This document shows positions 35,296 through 44,499 of a DNA stretch of 64,000 nucleotides, one piece after another. Position numbers and translations under genes: made by a program. Origin of the DNA: SABY01 sp964593705 (GTDB taxonomy: Bacteria; Bacteroidota; Bacteroidia; Bacteroidales; 4484-276). Within the stretch, counting starts at the first letter, position 1, and each line of letters begins with the position of its first letter. The stretch covers positions 76,766 to 140,765 of the forward strand of contig CAZQIV010000002.1 in the NCBI GenBank assembly GCA_964593705.1, given 5' to 3'. The notes under the pieces are model-generated. The model did no database searches. It was not told where the DNA came from and saw only the letters and a program-made list of their open reading frames with translations.

Positions 35296-35729
35296 TGTTT
35301 GGAATTTATGTTGGAAATACAAAGATTATTTATTTTTTTGTTTTTAAGTAGTAGAGATGTCCAAATTCATACCTCCTGATCCATCTTTTAGAAATCAAAT
35401 TGTTACAGCAATATTATCGTAAATCTATATGTAGCAAAATCCATCTCGAAGAATGCTTAGTGTTTCTTTGTGTCTTGGTGTCTTCGTGGTTACATATCAA
35501 CAATTTGCCACAAAGGCACGAAGGCTCAAAGTTTCACAAAGTGTATTTTATACGACAAAATTTTCGCATTAAGTCAGGAGTTCTTAAATTGGGTGTCTGT
35601 GCAATTCATGCATCTGGTTAAGTTTTAAAATAAAAACTATCATATCATTTATTCCCGGCAAAATTAAAAACTCCTATAACTTATTTTGAGAAAAGTGTAA
35701 TTTTAGCACCTAATTAAACATGAGCACTT

Positions 35730-36017
35730 ATGGTTTTGAACCCGGCACTTTTTTGGGATACAGATTTTGAAAAGATTGATTTTCAAAAGCACTCACGCAA
35801 AATTATTGAGCGCGTGCTTACCATAGGAACGCTGAAGGATTGGTTCGAAATAAGCAAATATTATGGTTTGGAACGGATCAAATTTGAAGCTACCAAAATA
35901 AGATATTTAGATACTATTACATTGAATTTCTGTTGCGAGTTTTTTAATCTAAAAAAAGAGGACTTCCGATGCTACACTTTTCAGCAGTCAGGCCACCATC
36001 AACTTTGGCAATATTAA
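35730..36017 (+). CDS. DUF6922-like protein, probable antitoxin of the adjacent AbiEii toxin
   Basis: A 95-residue protein with the pattern LFWDTDFEKIDFQKH, IIERVLTIGTLKDWFEISKYYGLERIK and FFNLKKEDFRCYTFQQS. The same pattern is in the 102-residue gene at 36633-36941. It overlaps the AbiEii-type toxin gene by 49 bp, which ties their translation. AbiEi antitoxins are usually winged-helix DNA-binding repressors; this protein is shorter and unrelated in sequence, so it represents a different partner class. Antitoxin function is inferred from position only. Confidence 0.7.
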   Translation: MVLNPALFWDTDFEKIDFQKHSRKIIERVLTIGTLKDWFEISKYYGLERIKFEATKIRYLDTITLNFCCEFFNLKKEDFRCYTFQQSGHHQLWQY

Positions 36018-36613
36018 GAACTTTGATGGGGATTGAAAGTTTAAATCATTTTTTCCTTGTTGGTGGAACCGCACTTGCTTTACATATAGGCCACCGCGTA
36101 TCTGTTGACCTTGATCTTTTCACACAAGATGAATTTTATTGTGGTGATATTCTTGAGGATCTCGAAAAACGGTTTCATTACACTATTGTCAAAAAGCAAG
36201 AAAAAAATTTAATGATGGTTTATCTTTCTGATCCTGAATTTCCCGATCAACCGGTTAAAGTTGATTTTTTAAGATATCCCGCTAAAATCATCGACAAGGT
36301 TATTCACGAAAATAATTTGAGGGTTTTATCTTTGAAGGATATTATTCCAATGAAATTGGCGGCTATTAGTGGTCGTGGTGCAAAAAAAGACTTTTATGAT
36401 ATTTATCATCTCCTTGATTTTTATTCTTTATCCCGGATGATGGATTTTTTTAGTGAAAAGTATCCTAATACTGCACACTTTCAAGTACTAAAAAGCCTGC
36501 TTTACTTTACTGATGCAGAAAATGATTTAGACCCAATTTCATTGAAAAATGTATTTTGGAATGACGTAAAGGATAAAATCAGAATAGCTACAAATGATTT
36601 TTTATCAAGTTAA
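35969..36613 (+). CDS. AbiEii/AbiGii-type nucleotidyltransferase toxin
   Basis: A 214-residue nucleotidyltransferase-like protein of the short AbiEii branch. The active-site signature is FLVGGTALALHIGHRVSVDLDLF with G32-G33 and D47/D49, followed by VKVDFLRYPAKI (third acidic residue) and MKLAAISGRGAKKDFYDIYHLL. Unlike the remnant at 859-1470 it is complete. AbiEii toxins transfer nucleotides onto tRNA acceptor ends and stop translation, often as abortive phage defence. The start lies inside the upstream antitoxin-like gene (49-bp overlap). Confidence 0.85.
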   Translation: MLHFSAVRPPSTLAILRTLMGIESLNHFFLVGGTALALHIGHRVSVDLDLFTQDEFYCGDILEDLEKRFHYTIVKKQEKNLMMVYLSDPEFPDQPVKVDFLRYPAKIIDKVIHENNLRVLSLKDIIPMKLAAISGRGAKKDFYDIYHLLDFYSLSRMMDFFSEKYPNTAHFQVLKSLLYFTDAENDLDPISLKNVFWNDVKDKIRIATNDFLSS

Positions 36614-36632
36614 AACAAATAATACTTTGCAC

Positions 36633-36941
36633 TTAAAAGTTCCAGTGTTGGGGTATCGATTGTTGTGTAGTGTAACATCTGAATTTCTCTATGGGGATTT
36701 TGGAGATGGAAGCAATAAAGTTTAAAGATACGGGGTCGAGTTCCCTGATGTTCATGGCAATTTCTGCTATCCCTTGAATGCCGAGCGAGTCCCTTAATAA
36801 AATCCAGTCTTCCATAAGCCCGTATTCAAGTATCCTGCCCACAATAAAATCCATATTTTTTTCAAAAGACAATGTTTTCGGGTCAACATCCCAAAACAAA
36901 TGTGCTGAAAGGCTTGTAATATCAATGGGTTCAGTTTGCAT
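36633..36941 (-). CDS. Second DUF6922-like protein, solitary and convergent
   Basis: A 102-residue paralogue of the protein at 35730-36017: LFWDVDPKTLSFEKNMDFIV, RILEYGLMEDWILLRDSLGI and IPIEKFRCYTTQQSIPQHW. It has no toxin gene of its own and is transcribed towards the AbiEii-type toxin with only 19 bp between the stops. A TATCTTTG box lies on the minus strand at about 36959-36966. It could be a spare or decoy antitoxin, or the remains of a second pair. Confidence 0.7.
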   Translation of the reverse strand: MQTEPIDITSLSAHLFWDVDPKTLSFEKNMDFIVGRILEYGLMEDWILLRDSLGIQGIAEIAMNIRELDPVSLNFIASISKIPIEKFRCYTTQQSIPQHWNF

Positions 36942-37011
36942 TGTTTTTATTTAATGATGCAAAGATACAAAGTTCAACAGAATTTTTTAGCGGTTTTTTA
37001 TTAGGAATCCC

Positions 37012-37019
37012 TACTTTTG
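37012..37019 (+). promoter_or_regulatory. -7 box (TACTTTTG) of the S9-type hydrolase gene
   Basis: TAnnTTTG match 27 bp upstream of the ATG at 37047. Confidence 0.45.
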
Positions 37020-37046
37020 AGCATTAAACTTTAAAATATAAAATAG

Positions 37047-38135
37047 ATGAAAAAGATATTGATCTTAGTATTTCTCTTTTTGTTTATGGGCAGCATTTTA
37101 CCAAAAATACACGCCCAATCTACCGAAGAACTTCATGAACAAATCCAATCGCTGAATGAGCAGATTGAAGACATGGAACATACCTTTAATAAATTAGAGA
37201 AAAACATCGACGACCTGCTTTGGTTTCAGCGTGTTGGCGATGTGGCTTTTGTGGATAAAGTGTATATCTATGGCCCGCCCAAATGGAAAGAAGAAACCCC
37301 CAACGCCCAGGATGCCGGCAACCCGGTGAAGTTCTGGACTTATGTTATCATCCCCAAAAATGTTGACCCCGACAAGAAATACCCATTGATGGTGCTGCCA
37401 CATGGCGGCGTTCACTCCGATTTTTCAACTTATTATACCCACATCATCCGCGAATTAGTTGCCCAGGGCTACATCATCGTGGCTGCCGAATATCGCGGAA
37501 GCACCGGCTACGGAAAAGGGCATTACAAAAAAATCGACTATGGCGGGTTGGAAGTGGAGGATGTAAAAGCCAGCCGCGACTACATGATCGAAAACTATGA
37601 CATCATCGATAAAAACCGTGTGGGCATCATGGGCTGGAGTCATGGTGGTTTAATTGCCCTGATGAATATCTTCGACCATCCCAACGACTACCAGGTAGCT
37701 TTTGCCGGGGTACCCGTAAGCAATCTCATCGCCCGCATGGGCTACAAAACCCAGGAATACCGCGATTTGTATTCTGCAGATTATCACATTGGCGAAACGG
37801 CTTACGAAAATGTAAACGAATACCGCCGCCGCTCACCAGCCTGGAATGCACACAAAATGAAGGATACGCCCCTGCTCATCCACACCAACACCACCGATGC
37901 TGATGTAAACGTACTGGAGGTTGAGCACCTGATCAAATCGCTGAAAGCCGAAAACAAAAAGTTTGAATACGAAATTTACCAGGCCGTTCCCGGAGGCCAT
38001 TCCTTCGACAGGATGGACACCAAAATTGCCAACGAGATCAGGGTAAAGATTTATAAATTCCTGGCCAAAGAACTCAACCCACCCAATCCCATCCGTGATG
38101 TGAAAGCACTTAAAAAAGCAGCTTATCGGTTTTAG
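37047..38135 (+). CDS. Secreted prolyl-oligopeptidase-like (S9) alpha/beta hydrolase
   Basis: A 362-residue exported serine hydrolase. A signal peptide (MKKILILVFLFLFMGSILPK, cut near HAQS) is followed by a coiled coil (about 25-60) and an alpha/beta-hydrolase domain: YPLMVLPHGGVHSDF, AAEYRGSTGYGKG, the nucleophile elbow GWSHGG (about residue 198), a later acidic segment HTNTTDADVNV and the C-terminal histidine in VPGGHSF. These are the S9 peptidase hallmarks, but the N-terminal beta-propeller of true prolyl oligopeptidases is replaced by the coiled coil. Substrate unknown; peptides or esters are both possible. Confidence 0.88.
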   Translation: MKKILILVFLFLFMGSILPKIHAQSTEELHEQIQSLNEQIEDMEHTFNKLEKNIDDLLWFQRVGDVAFVDKVYIYGPPKWKEETPNAQDAGNPVKFWTYVIIPKNVDPDKKYPLMVLPHGGVHSDFSTYYTHIIRELVAQGYIIVAAEYRGSTGYGKGHYKKIDYGGLEVEDVKASRDYMIENYDIIDKNRVGIMGWSHGGLIALMNIFDHPNDYQVAFAGVPVSNLIARMGYKTQEYRDLYSADYHIGETAYENVNEYRRRSPAWNAHKMKDTPLLIHTNTTDADVNVLEVEHLIKSLKAENKKFEYEIYQAVPGGHSFDRMDTKIANEIRVKIYKFLAKELNPPNPIRDVKALKKAAYRF

Positions 38136-38401
38136 GCGGTTTCCATTTAACGTTTCCATCCCGTACCAACAGGAATGGAAAGTTTCACGCGGGAATTAGC
38201 GAGGGCAAAAGTCATCCGGTGAATGCAGATTAAGCAAATGTACCAGACACAGAGAGATCGAATTAATTCTGGAGGTTATTCACCGGGCGACTATAAAAGT
38301 AAAACAAAGATTAAATTTTTATAAACTGCCTAAGAAAAGTGTGATTGTGGATAGTCATTTTTAGGGGATATACTCCGGGAGGGATAAATGTGTTTTTGAA
38401 C

Positions 38402-38806
38402 TTAGAGGTTTTTGGCCCAATTTTCAATCCGAATGTTTGTAATCCGTTGAAAGTGTGATTCATTATTTGTAACTAAAATCATGTCGTTTGCGATTGCGGA
38501 TGCTCCTATCAGCAAATCAAAATCATCAATAGGTCTTCCCTGTTTTCTTAGCCTTGCTTTTTCCTCGGCATATATGTCAAGTGAATTGATAATTGGAAGA
38601 ATTTGGATTCCTGTTAGGAAGTTATCCAGCGTTTCTTGATTTTTCTTTTTTGATTGATTGTTTTTCACTCCAAATTTCAATTCAGCCAGTGTAATTTCAG
38701 AGATAAATCTATTTCCCTTCTTAATTTTCCGGAACTTTTCCTTTAACGAAAACTTCCCCTGAATGTAATAGATACATATATTCGTATCAAATAAATACTT
38801 TTTCAA
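38402..38806 (-). CDS. VapC-type PIN-domain toxin
   Basis: A 134-residue PIN ribonuclease: the first acid D7 in YLFDTNICIYYIQGK, E41-region ISEITLAELKFGV, the third acid cluster PIDDFDLLIGASAIAND and the closing LVTNNESHF. This is the FitB/VapC layout; such toxins cut tRNA or rRNA. Its ATG overlaps the stop of the upstream antitoxin-like gene by four bases (38803-38806), the normal order antitoxin-toxin. The system appears intact. Confidence 0.93.
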   Translation of the reverse strand: MKKYLFDTNICIYYIQGKFSLKEKFRKIKKGNRFISEITLAELKFGVKNNQSKKKNQETLDNFLTGIQILPIINSLDIYAEEKARLRKQGRPIDDFDLLIGASAIANDMILVTNNESHFQRITNIRIENWAKNL

Positions 38807-39039
38807 AACGATTCAATTTGACGATTAAAATTTCGACTATCTCTAATCTCTGCTATTATTTCTTCAGAATCGCGGTTATCAATCCATGCTCCAAAAGATT
38901 CTTCAAACCGATCCTCTTTTGAAACAATATCTCCACTAACTGATTGTGATAATTTCTCAATCAATTTGAGCTTTAGTTCAGGATTAAGATTATTTAATAA
39001 TCCCCAATATCCGCTTAATATTTGTGTTTCTGAATTCAT
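38803..39039 (-). CDS. Antitoxin partner of the PIN toxin
   Basis: A 78-residue acidic, helical protein (LLNNLNPELKLKLIEKLSQS, FEESFGAWIDNRDSEEIIAE) ending in IRDSRNFNRQIESF, a tail of the kind that lies in the toxin groove. It overlaps the VapC gene by four bases. The N-terminus is not an obvious AbrB or RHH DNA-binding domain, so the antitoxin class is uncertain. Confidence 0.75.
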   Translation of the reverse strand: MNSETQILSGYWGLLNNLNPELKLKLIEKLSQSVSGDIVSKEDRFEESFGAWIDNRDSEEIIAEIRDSRNFNRQIESF

Positions 39040-39902
39040 ATTTTTTTCTTTTTATAAAGACACAAAAATAGGGTTTTAATTTAAACAGATTTGAATACGA
39101 TCCTGTCGATATAGAAATTGTCGAAGAACTGATGAACAAAGAGGTTTTCCCGGGCACAGTAGTAGCTTCTCCGTGAATACCGCCAAAGCATCTGACAGCT
39201 ATCTCAGGAAAACAGGAAACCTTCCTGAAGTTATTCACCGGATACCTTGCTCCGATAACTGATAAACCTAACAGGTTTACCCGGTTAAGCTTCATCTAAG
39301 AAATCGGGGAATCAGATCACGCCCAGAAGAAAAATCTGTTAGGTTTCCCAACCAGGAAACTTTAAAAAACGTTATCCCCTCTTTCCCGAAAGTGCTTCGA
39401 ATCGCCCCACTCGCCCAGGGCCAAAACACACCCGGCTTACTCTATGGAGTGTTGGGGTTTTCGAGATGCACATCTGTTTCTTCCTGAATCTTTTGAAAAA
39501 AATGAATGGGTAAATGTTTTCAGACAGATGGATATTTTAGGCTTGCTATTCCCTGCGGGGCTGCAAACCCACGCGGGCCCGGGTTCGCAGCCCTGACCAA
39601 AGGGAAGGGATCGCAAGCCTGGAATAATTTTCCATCGTTGTCTTTTAACGTTTCGAGGTTCGCGAAATGGCGGACGCTCTAAAGTCAAGGGCAGGACGTA
39701 ACTTTCTATTCCCGTACGTACGGGATAGAAACGTTGTAATTAAATATCAAGAAGGTTCTGGAAGTCAGGGCTTCACTTCGAGTGAAACCCTGACTAAACC
39801 GTGGCTTTATATGAGAGTTTTTGAATATGAGCCACAAAAAAATAGTATCATTGCATCCATGTTTTTATTCAAAATTTATAATACTCATTTAAACAAGAAC
39901 TC
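39040..39902. other. Gene-free stretch with palindromes before the T9SS gene
   Basis: No coding frame looks real. Features seen are a GTAC-centred near-palindrome at 39703-39732 (one bulged base), the CAGGG...CCCTG hairpin at 39764-39794, and a GC-rich duplicated segment near 39540-39625 (CCCTGCGGGGCTGC and GGTTCGCAGCCC) related to 63805-63905. The promoter of the T9SS gene must lie in 39795-39902. Confidence 0.55.
39764..39794. repeat. Short palindrome, CAGGGCTTCACT family
   Basis: 14-base arms GTCAGGGCTTCACT/AGTGAAACCCTGAC with one mismatch around a TCG loop. Relatives at 766-792 and 63702-63734 differ at paired positions (TCACT/AGTGA here, TGACT/AGTCA there). Confidence 0.65.
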
Positions 39903-41891
39903 ATGAAAAAGAGATTTTTACTACTGGCCGCTTTGGTGGCCTTACTAATTTTTGGACAAGTCACTCCTGCCTCAGCACAATGCGATATTATTATCGATAT
40001 GCAGGACAGTTATGGAGACGGATGGAATGGCGCATCCCTCAAAGTATATGATGGTTCCACCCTATTGGGTACTGCCACAATAGGGAATGGCTTTACCGGA
40101 CAAGCCATCATTACAGCCCCTGAAATGGCGACTATTAGCCTGGTCTGGGTTTCCGGATCCTATGATGAAGAAATTTCCTTTACTGTTACCAATGGCATCG
40201 GCATACAGGTTTATGTATGCGAATTGTTGCAAACTCCGCCTGCCGGAGAGTTTTTCGTATTTACAAATGTGTGTTCTACCGAAGGAACCGACATCAACTT
40301 AATCGATTTTATTATTCCCACAAAAGTAGCTGCGGGAGGTGTAGAAATTAAAGGGATCATTCGCAGCGAAAGAGATACTCCCATTTCTTCATTCGATGTT
40401 GTTTATTCGCTTGATGGAAGTGATAGTGAGGTAGCTACTTTTGACGGCCTGAACCTGGTGTTTAACGAAACGTTTGAATTTGTTCATCCCCAGATTGCAA
40501 ATCTCGAAGTTGGAGAGCATGAAATTGAATTAAGGGTCGAAAATATAAATGCACAGGGCGATGATGACGACCCCGACAACAATAGCCTGGAGGCTGCGGT
40601 ATTATGTGTAAACGAAGTATTTGTAAAAAATGTGGTTTACGAAGAAGGAACCGGAACATGGTGCGGATGGTGTCCGCGTGGTTTGGTTGGATTAAATACC
40701 ATGGGACATAATTATACCGATGGCACCTGGATTGGAATTGGCGTTCACAATGGCGACCCAATGACCGTTGCTGAGTACAACCAGGGAATTGGAGGCTTTA
40801 TCTCGGGATATCCGAGCGGGGTAATGAACAGAGAATTTGTGTATGATCCGGGTTTATCAACGCTTGAACCCGCCTACCTGTTAGCTAAAATGGAAGTACC
40901 AATGGGGAAAATAGAAATTACAGCAAAAACCTGGGACGAAGGTAGCGGCGAACTCACCCTTGAAGCTACCTCAAACTTTGCCATGGATTTGACGAGTACC
41001 TCCTTTAACCTCTCGCTGGTTGTTGTTGAAAGTGGAATGACAGGAACTACTTCACAGTGGAATCAGGCCAACTACTATTCAGGCGGTGCTTATGGCGATT
41101 TGATTGACTGGGATGGAACCAACTGGGCCAATCTTCCCAATCCTGTTCCTGCTGCCGATATGGTATATAACCACGTTGGCCGGGTTTTAGTCGGTGGCTG
41201 GGATGGCGTGCCGGGAATTATTCCTGCTGATGTGCTTTATGGCACTCCCTATACATACGAGTTTACCTATACATTGGACGAAGCATTCGACCCTGCGGCG
41301 GTTGATCTCGTGGTTATGCTTATTGACGACCAAACGGGAATTATTGTCAACGCGTATCAATTGGCACTTGAAGCCGACATTCTGGCTCCTGAATTTTCTA
41401 GCGATGTCCAAAGCGGTGTAGCTCCATTGCAGGTTGCATTTACCGATGAAACCTTAGGTGGAGATGTGGCTGAATGGTCGTGGGATTTTGATAACGATGG
41501 CGTAGAAGACTCGAACGAACAAAACCCGACTTTTACTTATGAAGAAGGCGGTATTTTTACCGTTACTTTAACAGTTACCAATCAAACAGAAAATAGCTTT
41601 ACCCTGGTAAAAGAAAATTATATTAGTGTAGGCGGTGTTGGTATAAACGAGAATTTGGCGAATAACTTCAAATGTTATCCCAACCCGGCAACTGAGCAAA
41701 TTCATGTACAAAGTGCAGATGCATTAACCGGTATCCGGATATTTAATGTTAACGGACAAATGGTTTACCAAAACAAAACCGGTGACTCCAAGCTCCTGAC
41801 CATTGATGTTTCATCCTTCAAAAAGGGTGTTTATTTTATGGAAGTGAATACAGAAGCTGCATCGCAACGCGTAAAGATTGTTGTTGATTAG
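39903..41891 (+). CDS. T9SS-exported Omp28-like protein with PKD and type A sorting domains
   Basis: A 662-residue extracellular protein. Order: signal peptide to about SAQ (residue 27), a repeat-like beta module (DIIIDMQDSYGDGWNGASLKVYDG), a CARDB-like beta domain, an Omp28/thioredoxin-like domain with C254-G-W-C257-P in EEGTGTWCGWCPRG, a PKD domain at about 500-575 (VQSGVAPLQVAFTDETLGGD, WSWDFDNDGVEDSNEQNPTF) and a C-terminal type A sorting domain (FKCYPNPATEQIHVQ to RVKIVVD) that directs type IX secretion. The CxxC suggests a redox or disulfide role at the surface. The G of its TAG stop is the first base of the 228-bp element. Confidence 0.9.
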   Translation: MKKRFLLLAALVALLIFGQVTPASAQCDIIIDMQDSYGDGWNGASLKVYDGSTLLGTATIGNGFTGQAIITAPEMATISLVWVSGSYDEEISFTVTNGIGIQVYVCELLQTPPAGEFFVFTNVCSTEGTDINLIDFIIPTKVAAGGVEIKGIIRSERDTPISSFDVVYSLDGSDSEVATFDGLNLVFNETFEFVHPQIANLEVGEHEIELRVENINAQGDDDDPDNNSLEAAVLCVNEVFVKNVVYEEGTGTWCGWCPRGLVGLNTMGHNYTDGTWIGIGVHNGDPMTVAEYNQGIGGFISGYPSGVMNREFVYDPGLSTLEPAYLLAKMEVPMGKIEITAKTWDEGSGELTLEATSNFAMDLTSTSFNLSLVVVESGMTGTTSQWNQANYYSGGAYGDLIDWDGTNWANLPNPVPAADMVYNHVGRVLVGGWDGVPGIIPADVLYGTPYTYEFTYTLDEAFDPAAVDLVVMLIDDQTGIIVNAYQLALEADILAPEFSSDVQSGVAPLQVAFTDETLGGDVAEWSWDFDNDGVEDSNEQNPTFTYEEGGIFTVTLTVTNQTENSFTLVKENYISVGGVGINENLANNFKCYPNPATEQIHVQSADALTGIRIFNVNGQMVYQNKTGDSKLLTIDVSSFKKGVYFMEVNTEAASQRVKIVVD

Positions 41892-42118
41892 TACCTTTTC
41901 TCTAATATTCTGCCATTTTTTGGCAGAATATTAGAGAAAAAGTACTCAAGCAAAATTTAAAATGCATTGTCGATAATATGAAAGGTAGGTGAATAATAAA
42001 GCTCTAAATTGCAAAATATGCATTTATAAATTTTGCCGACTAACTTGGACAAACCAAAACAGGAATACACCATAAGTTTTACATGATCACCTTGTTTGGT
42101 TTTGGTTTGTCCAAGTTA
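41891..42118. mobile_element. 228-bp two-hairpin element, copy 2 (at the stop codon of the T9SS gene)
   Basis: Same length as 32155-32382, with two differences seen (GAAAAAGTACT and GGTTTGTCC here). The left hairpin is as in copy 1 and the right 21-bp hairpin is perfect here. Insertion is after GATTA, again following TTA, and the first G of the element supplies the last base of the TAG stop. The final 22 bases are repeated once more in tandem directly downstream (42119-42140). Confidence 0.85.
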
Positions 42119-42788
42119 GGGTTTTGGTTTGTCCAAGTTAGGGTTTTGTTTAGGATAAATAAATAACAAAACCTTTTGATTAGAGTTTGTCATTCATCCA
42201 AAAGGCGAAATGCAATTAAACTCCGGTTAGAGGGGGGGAATTGGATTTCGTCTTTTTTTTTGATTTTCTTTTTTAAACACGAAAAAGGATTGTGCATTAA
42301 AATTAACCTTTGTGAACCTTAGTGTCTTGGTGTCTTGGTGGCTGCTCTTGTTTAATTTGCCCCTAAAACGGAGTAGCAAAAATCTTCGATGTTGTTTATT
42401 AGGGTTATGGCCACAGGCTGAAAGCCTGTCCATAGGACTCCTGCGGAGAAACATCGAAGCACAAAAGCACCCCCAAATCACCGGCAGGCCGAAGGTCTGC
42501 AACAGAATAAATGGGAAAACTCTCCGGCTGAAGATTATTTTTTTGGTGATGGGTTTCAGCCCTTCAGGCTGAGGGGATGTTGTAGCTTCCCCCGTAAGGT
42601 CAGGCGATGCCTGACCTTGTGATGTGCCAACCTTTCAGGCTGCCGCATTGCTTTGAGCATTAAGAGCAAATTTTAGAAACCATCCCTTATTCCCTTGCCA
42701 CTCACATAGTGATGCCCCTGGCAGAAGGCTCGAAGGCTCTCCCGATAGATAGGGATGCCCGCTTCGCGAGGCGGGCCTTTGGTAAAAG

Positions 42789-42818
42789 AAACACGAAGAA
42801 AAAATTAGGATAGGATTT
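42789..42818. repeat. Direct repeat left of the DUF4143 ATPase
   Basis: AAACACGAAG, a run of A, then TTAGGATAGGATTT; the partner at 44039-44067 differs only by one A in the run. The pair encloses the ATPase gene exactly. Confidence 0.7.
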
Positions 42819-42885
42819 CCGATAATTCATTGACCACGATCAACAAATTAACGTTAATTCGTGTACCACGGTAGATGAATTTATG

Positions 42886-42893
42886 TAAATTTG
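42886..42893 (+). promoter_or_regulatory. -7 box (TAAATTTG) of the first DUF4143 ATPase
   Basis: TAnnTTTG match 22 bp upstream of the ATG at 42916, followed by CAGACAC. Confidence 0.5.
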
Positions 42894-42915
42894 CAGACAC
42901 ATAATTCGTAAACCA

Positions 42916-44040
42916 ATGATTACACGCACTTTAACAAATTCACTAATTAATTATCTAAAACCAGGTCATGTATTAGCACTTTTTGGTGCCAGGCGTACCG
43001 GCAAAACGGTAATCATGCAAACGATTATCGGGGCTTTGAAGGATAAACAAGTTTTGATGCTAAATGGTGAAGACATGGATGTAGCATCGGTTTTGACGTC
43101 ACGAAGGCAAGAAACACTTAAAAACCTGGTAGCCGGATTTGATTATCTATTTATTGATGAGGCCCAAAATATTCCGCAAATTGGTGCCAGCCTGAAACTC
43201 TTGGTTGATACCCAGCCCGATGTCAGCATTTTCGTTACGGGTTCAGCATCTTTCGCTTTGCGTAATCAAATTGGTGAACCGCTTACAGGTCGATCAACTT
43301 TTTTTTACCTCCACCCATTTTCAATTTCAGAAGTTACCAATAGCCTTATACCTGCAATGCAGCAATTACCTGCGATACTAATTTACGGAATGTACCCCCA
43401 GGTATATCTTTCCGAAAATCTAACTGAAAAACGGAGGGTGCTTGAGGGCATTAAAAACGGATACCTCCTAAAAGATGTCCTTCAACTCGATAATTTGAAG
43501 GACAGTTTGTTCATTATTAATCTTTTGCGATATATTGCTTTGCAAATAGGAAACGATATATCGTACAGCGAACTTGCTTCAAATCTTAATACTACCGTAA
43601 AAACCGTTCAACGCTATCTTGATATTCTTGAAAAAGCATTCATAATTTTTCGCTTGCAAGGCTTTAGCCGGAATTTACGGAAGGAGATTGGTAAATCGCC
43701 GAGATTTATTTTTTGGGATAATGGGATTAGAAATGCTATTATTTCGAATTTCAACCCGCCCGAAAACAGGGATGATATGGGCAAGCTGTGGGAAAACTTT
43801 TGTATTTCAGAAAGAATAAAAAAACAGCAATATGCCGAAACATTCTCAAATTTCTACTTTTGGAGGACTTACGATCAGCAGGAAATAGATTTGATTGAAG
43901 AAACCAACCAAAAGCTCTCAGCCTTCGAGTTTAAGTGGGGCAAAAAAATGGCCAGAACTCCTAAAGCCTTTAGGGAAGGCTACCCGGATGCAAGTTTCGC
44001 AACTATCAACCGAATGAACTTCTATGATTTTCTTTTTTAA
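42916..44040 (+). CDS. AAA_14/DUF4143 ATPase
   Basis: A 374-residue P-loop ATPase of the AAA_14 plus DUF4143 family. Walker A is G24-ARRTGKT (24-31), Walker B D81-E82 in YLFIDEAQNI, sensor-like FVTGSASFAL follows, then the winged-helix part DISYSELASNLNTTVKTVQRYLDILEKAF and the C-terminal DUF4143 nuclease-like part with WDNGIRN, FYFWRTYDQQEIDLIEE and FEFKWG (a PD-(D/E)XK-like D-x-ExK arrangement). The family is abundant in Bacteroidetes and archaea, of unknown role, possibly defensive or mobile. Flanking direct repeats (42789-42818, 44039-44067) suggest it arrived as a unit. Confidence 0.9.
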   Translation: MITRTLTNSLINYLKPGHVLALFGARRTGKTVIMQTIIGALKDKQVLMLNGEDMDVASVLTSRRQETLKNLVAGFDYLFIDEAQNIPQIGASLKLLVDTQPDVSIFVTGSASFALRNQIGEPLTGRSTFFYLHPFSISEVTNSLIPAMQQLPAILIYGMYPQVYLSENLTEKRRVLEGIKNGYLLKDVLQLDNLKDSLFIINLLRYIALQIGNDISYSELASNLNTTVKTVQRYLDILEKAFIIFRLQGFSRNLRKEIGKSPRFIFWDNGIRNAIISNFNPPENRDDMGKLWENFCISERIKKQQYAETFSNFYFWRTYDQQEIDLIEETNQKLSAFEFKWGKKMARTPKAFREGYPDASFATINRMNFYDFLF

Positions 44041-44067
44041 ACACGAAGAAAAATTAGGATAGGATTT
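44039..44067. repeat. Direct repeat right of the DUF4143 ATPase
   Basis: Begins within the TAA stop of the ATPase gene and repeats 42789-42818 with one A fewer. Distance between copies is 1250 bp. Confidence 0.7.
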
Positions 44068-44499
44068 TCAAATTTGGTAGCAGCGTGAAATATCTCAGTC
44101 GATTCGTGGAGTATGACACTTCCTTGTTGGTAAGCTAAATTTTGGGAAATGCTACAAAATTATAACACTGATGCCTGTTTTTATTACTTGGAACAAATAT
44201 TGTAAGCCAAAATGATTTTATCTTTGCAAAATGAAATTTAATCCATTACCACCTCATATTTTTTTGTGCTTCCATTTTTTTTGTTCTAATATTACGCGAC
44301 AGGCATTTTAAGCAATACCGATAGAAACACAAATTTTTATCAATTCGTTCTTACAATTTTTTTAAGGCATCCATCGATACTATCATTACACAAGCTATAA
44401 AATAAACAAACAGTTACAACCCAGCACAAAATAATATGGCTTTTATTGAACATTATTCAGTTTAAAATATTTATTAAAAACAACTTAAAAATTTTTACA
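44068..44499. other. Gene-free leader of the DUF4136 gene
   Basis: A/T-rich, without a supportable gene. The frame of the next gene stays open 18 codons upstream of the chosen ATG, but those residues (NIIQFKIFIKNNLKIFT) precede a proper lipoprotein signal and look untranslated. Confidence 0.5.

Larger units (their letters stand above)
42119..42915. other. Gene-free stretch with small palindromes
   Basis: No gene recognised. It contains several short GGCTGAAAGCC-type hairpins (CAGGCTGAAAGCCTG, GCAGGCCGAAGGTCTGC, CAGCCCTTCAGGCTG at about 42414-42574), a TTAGTGTCTTGGTGTC repeat also seen near 35470, the left copy of the 29-30-bp direct repeat (42789-42818) and a promoter box at 42886-42893. Confidence 0.55.

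Noticed and set aside
39437..39906. Open frames of 79-83 codons before the T9SS gene
   Set aside because: They cross palindromic repeats, have no family motif and biased composition; the stretch is better read as non-coding.
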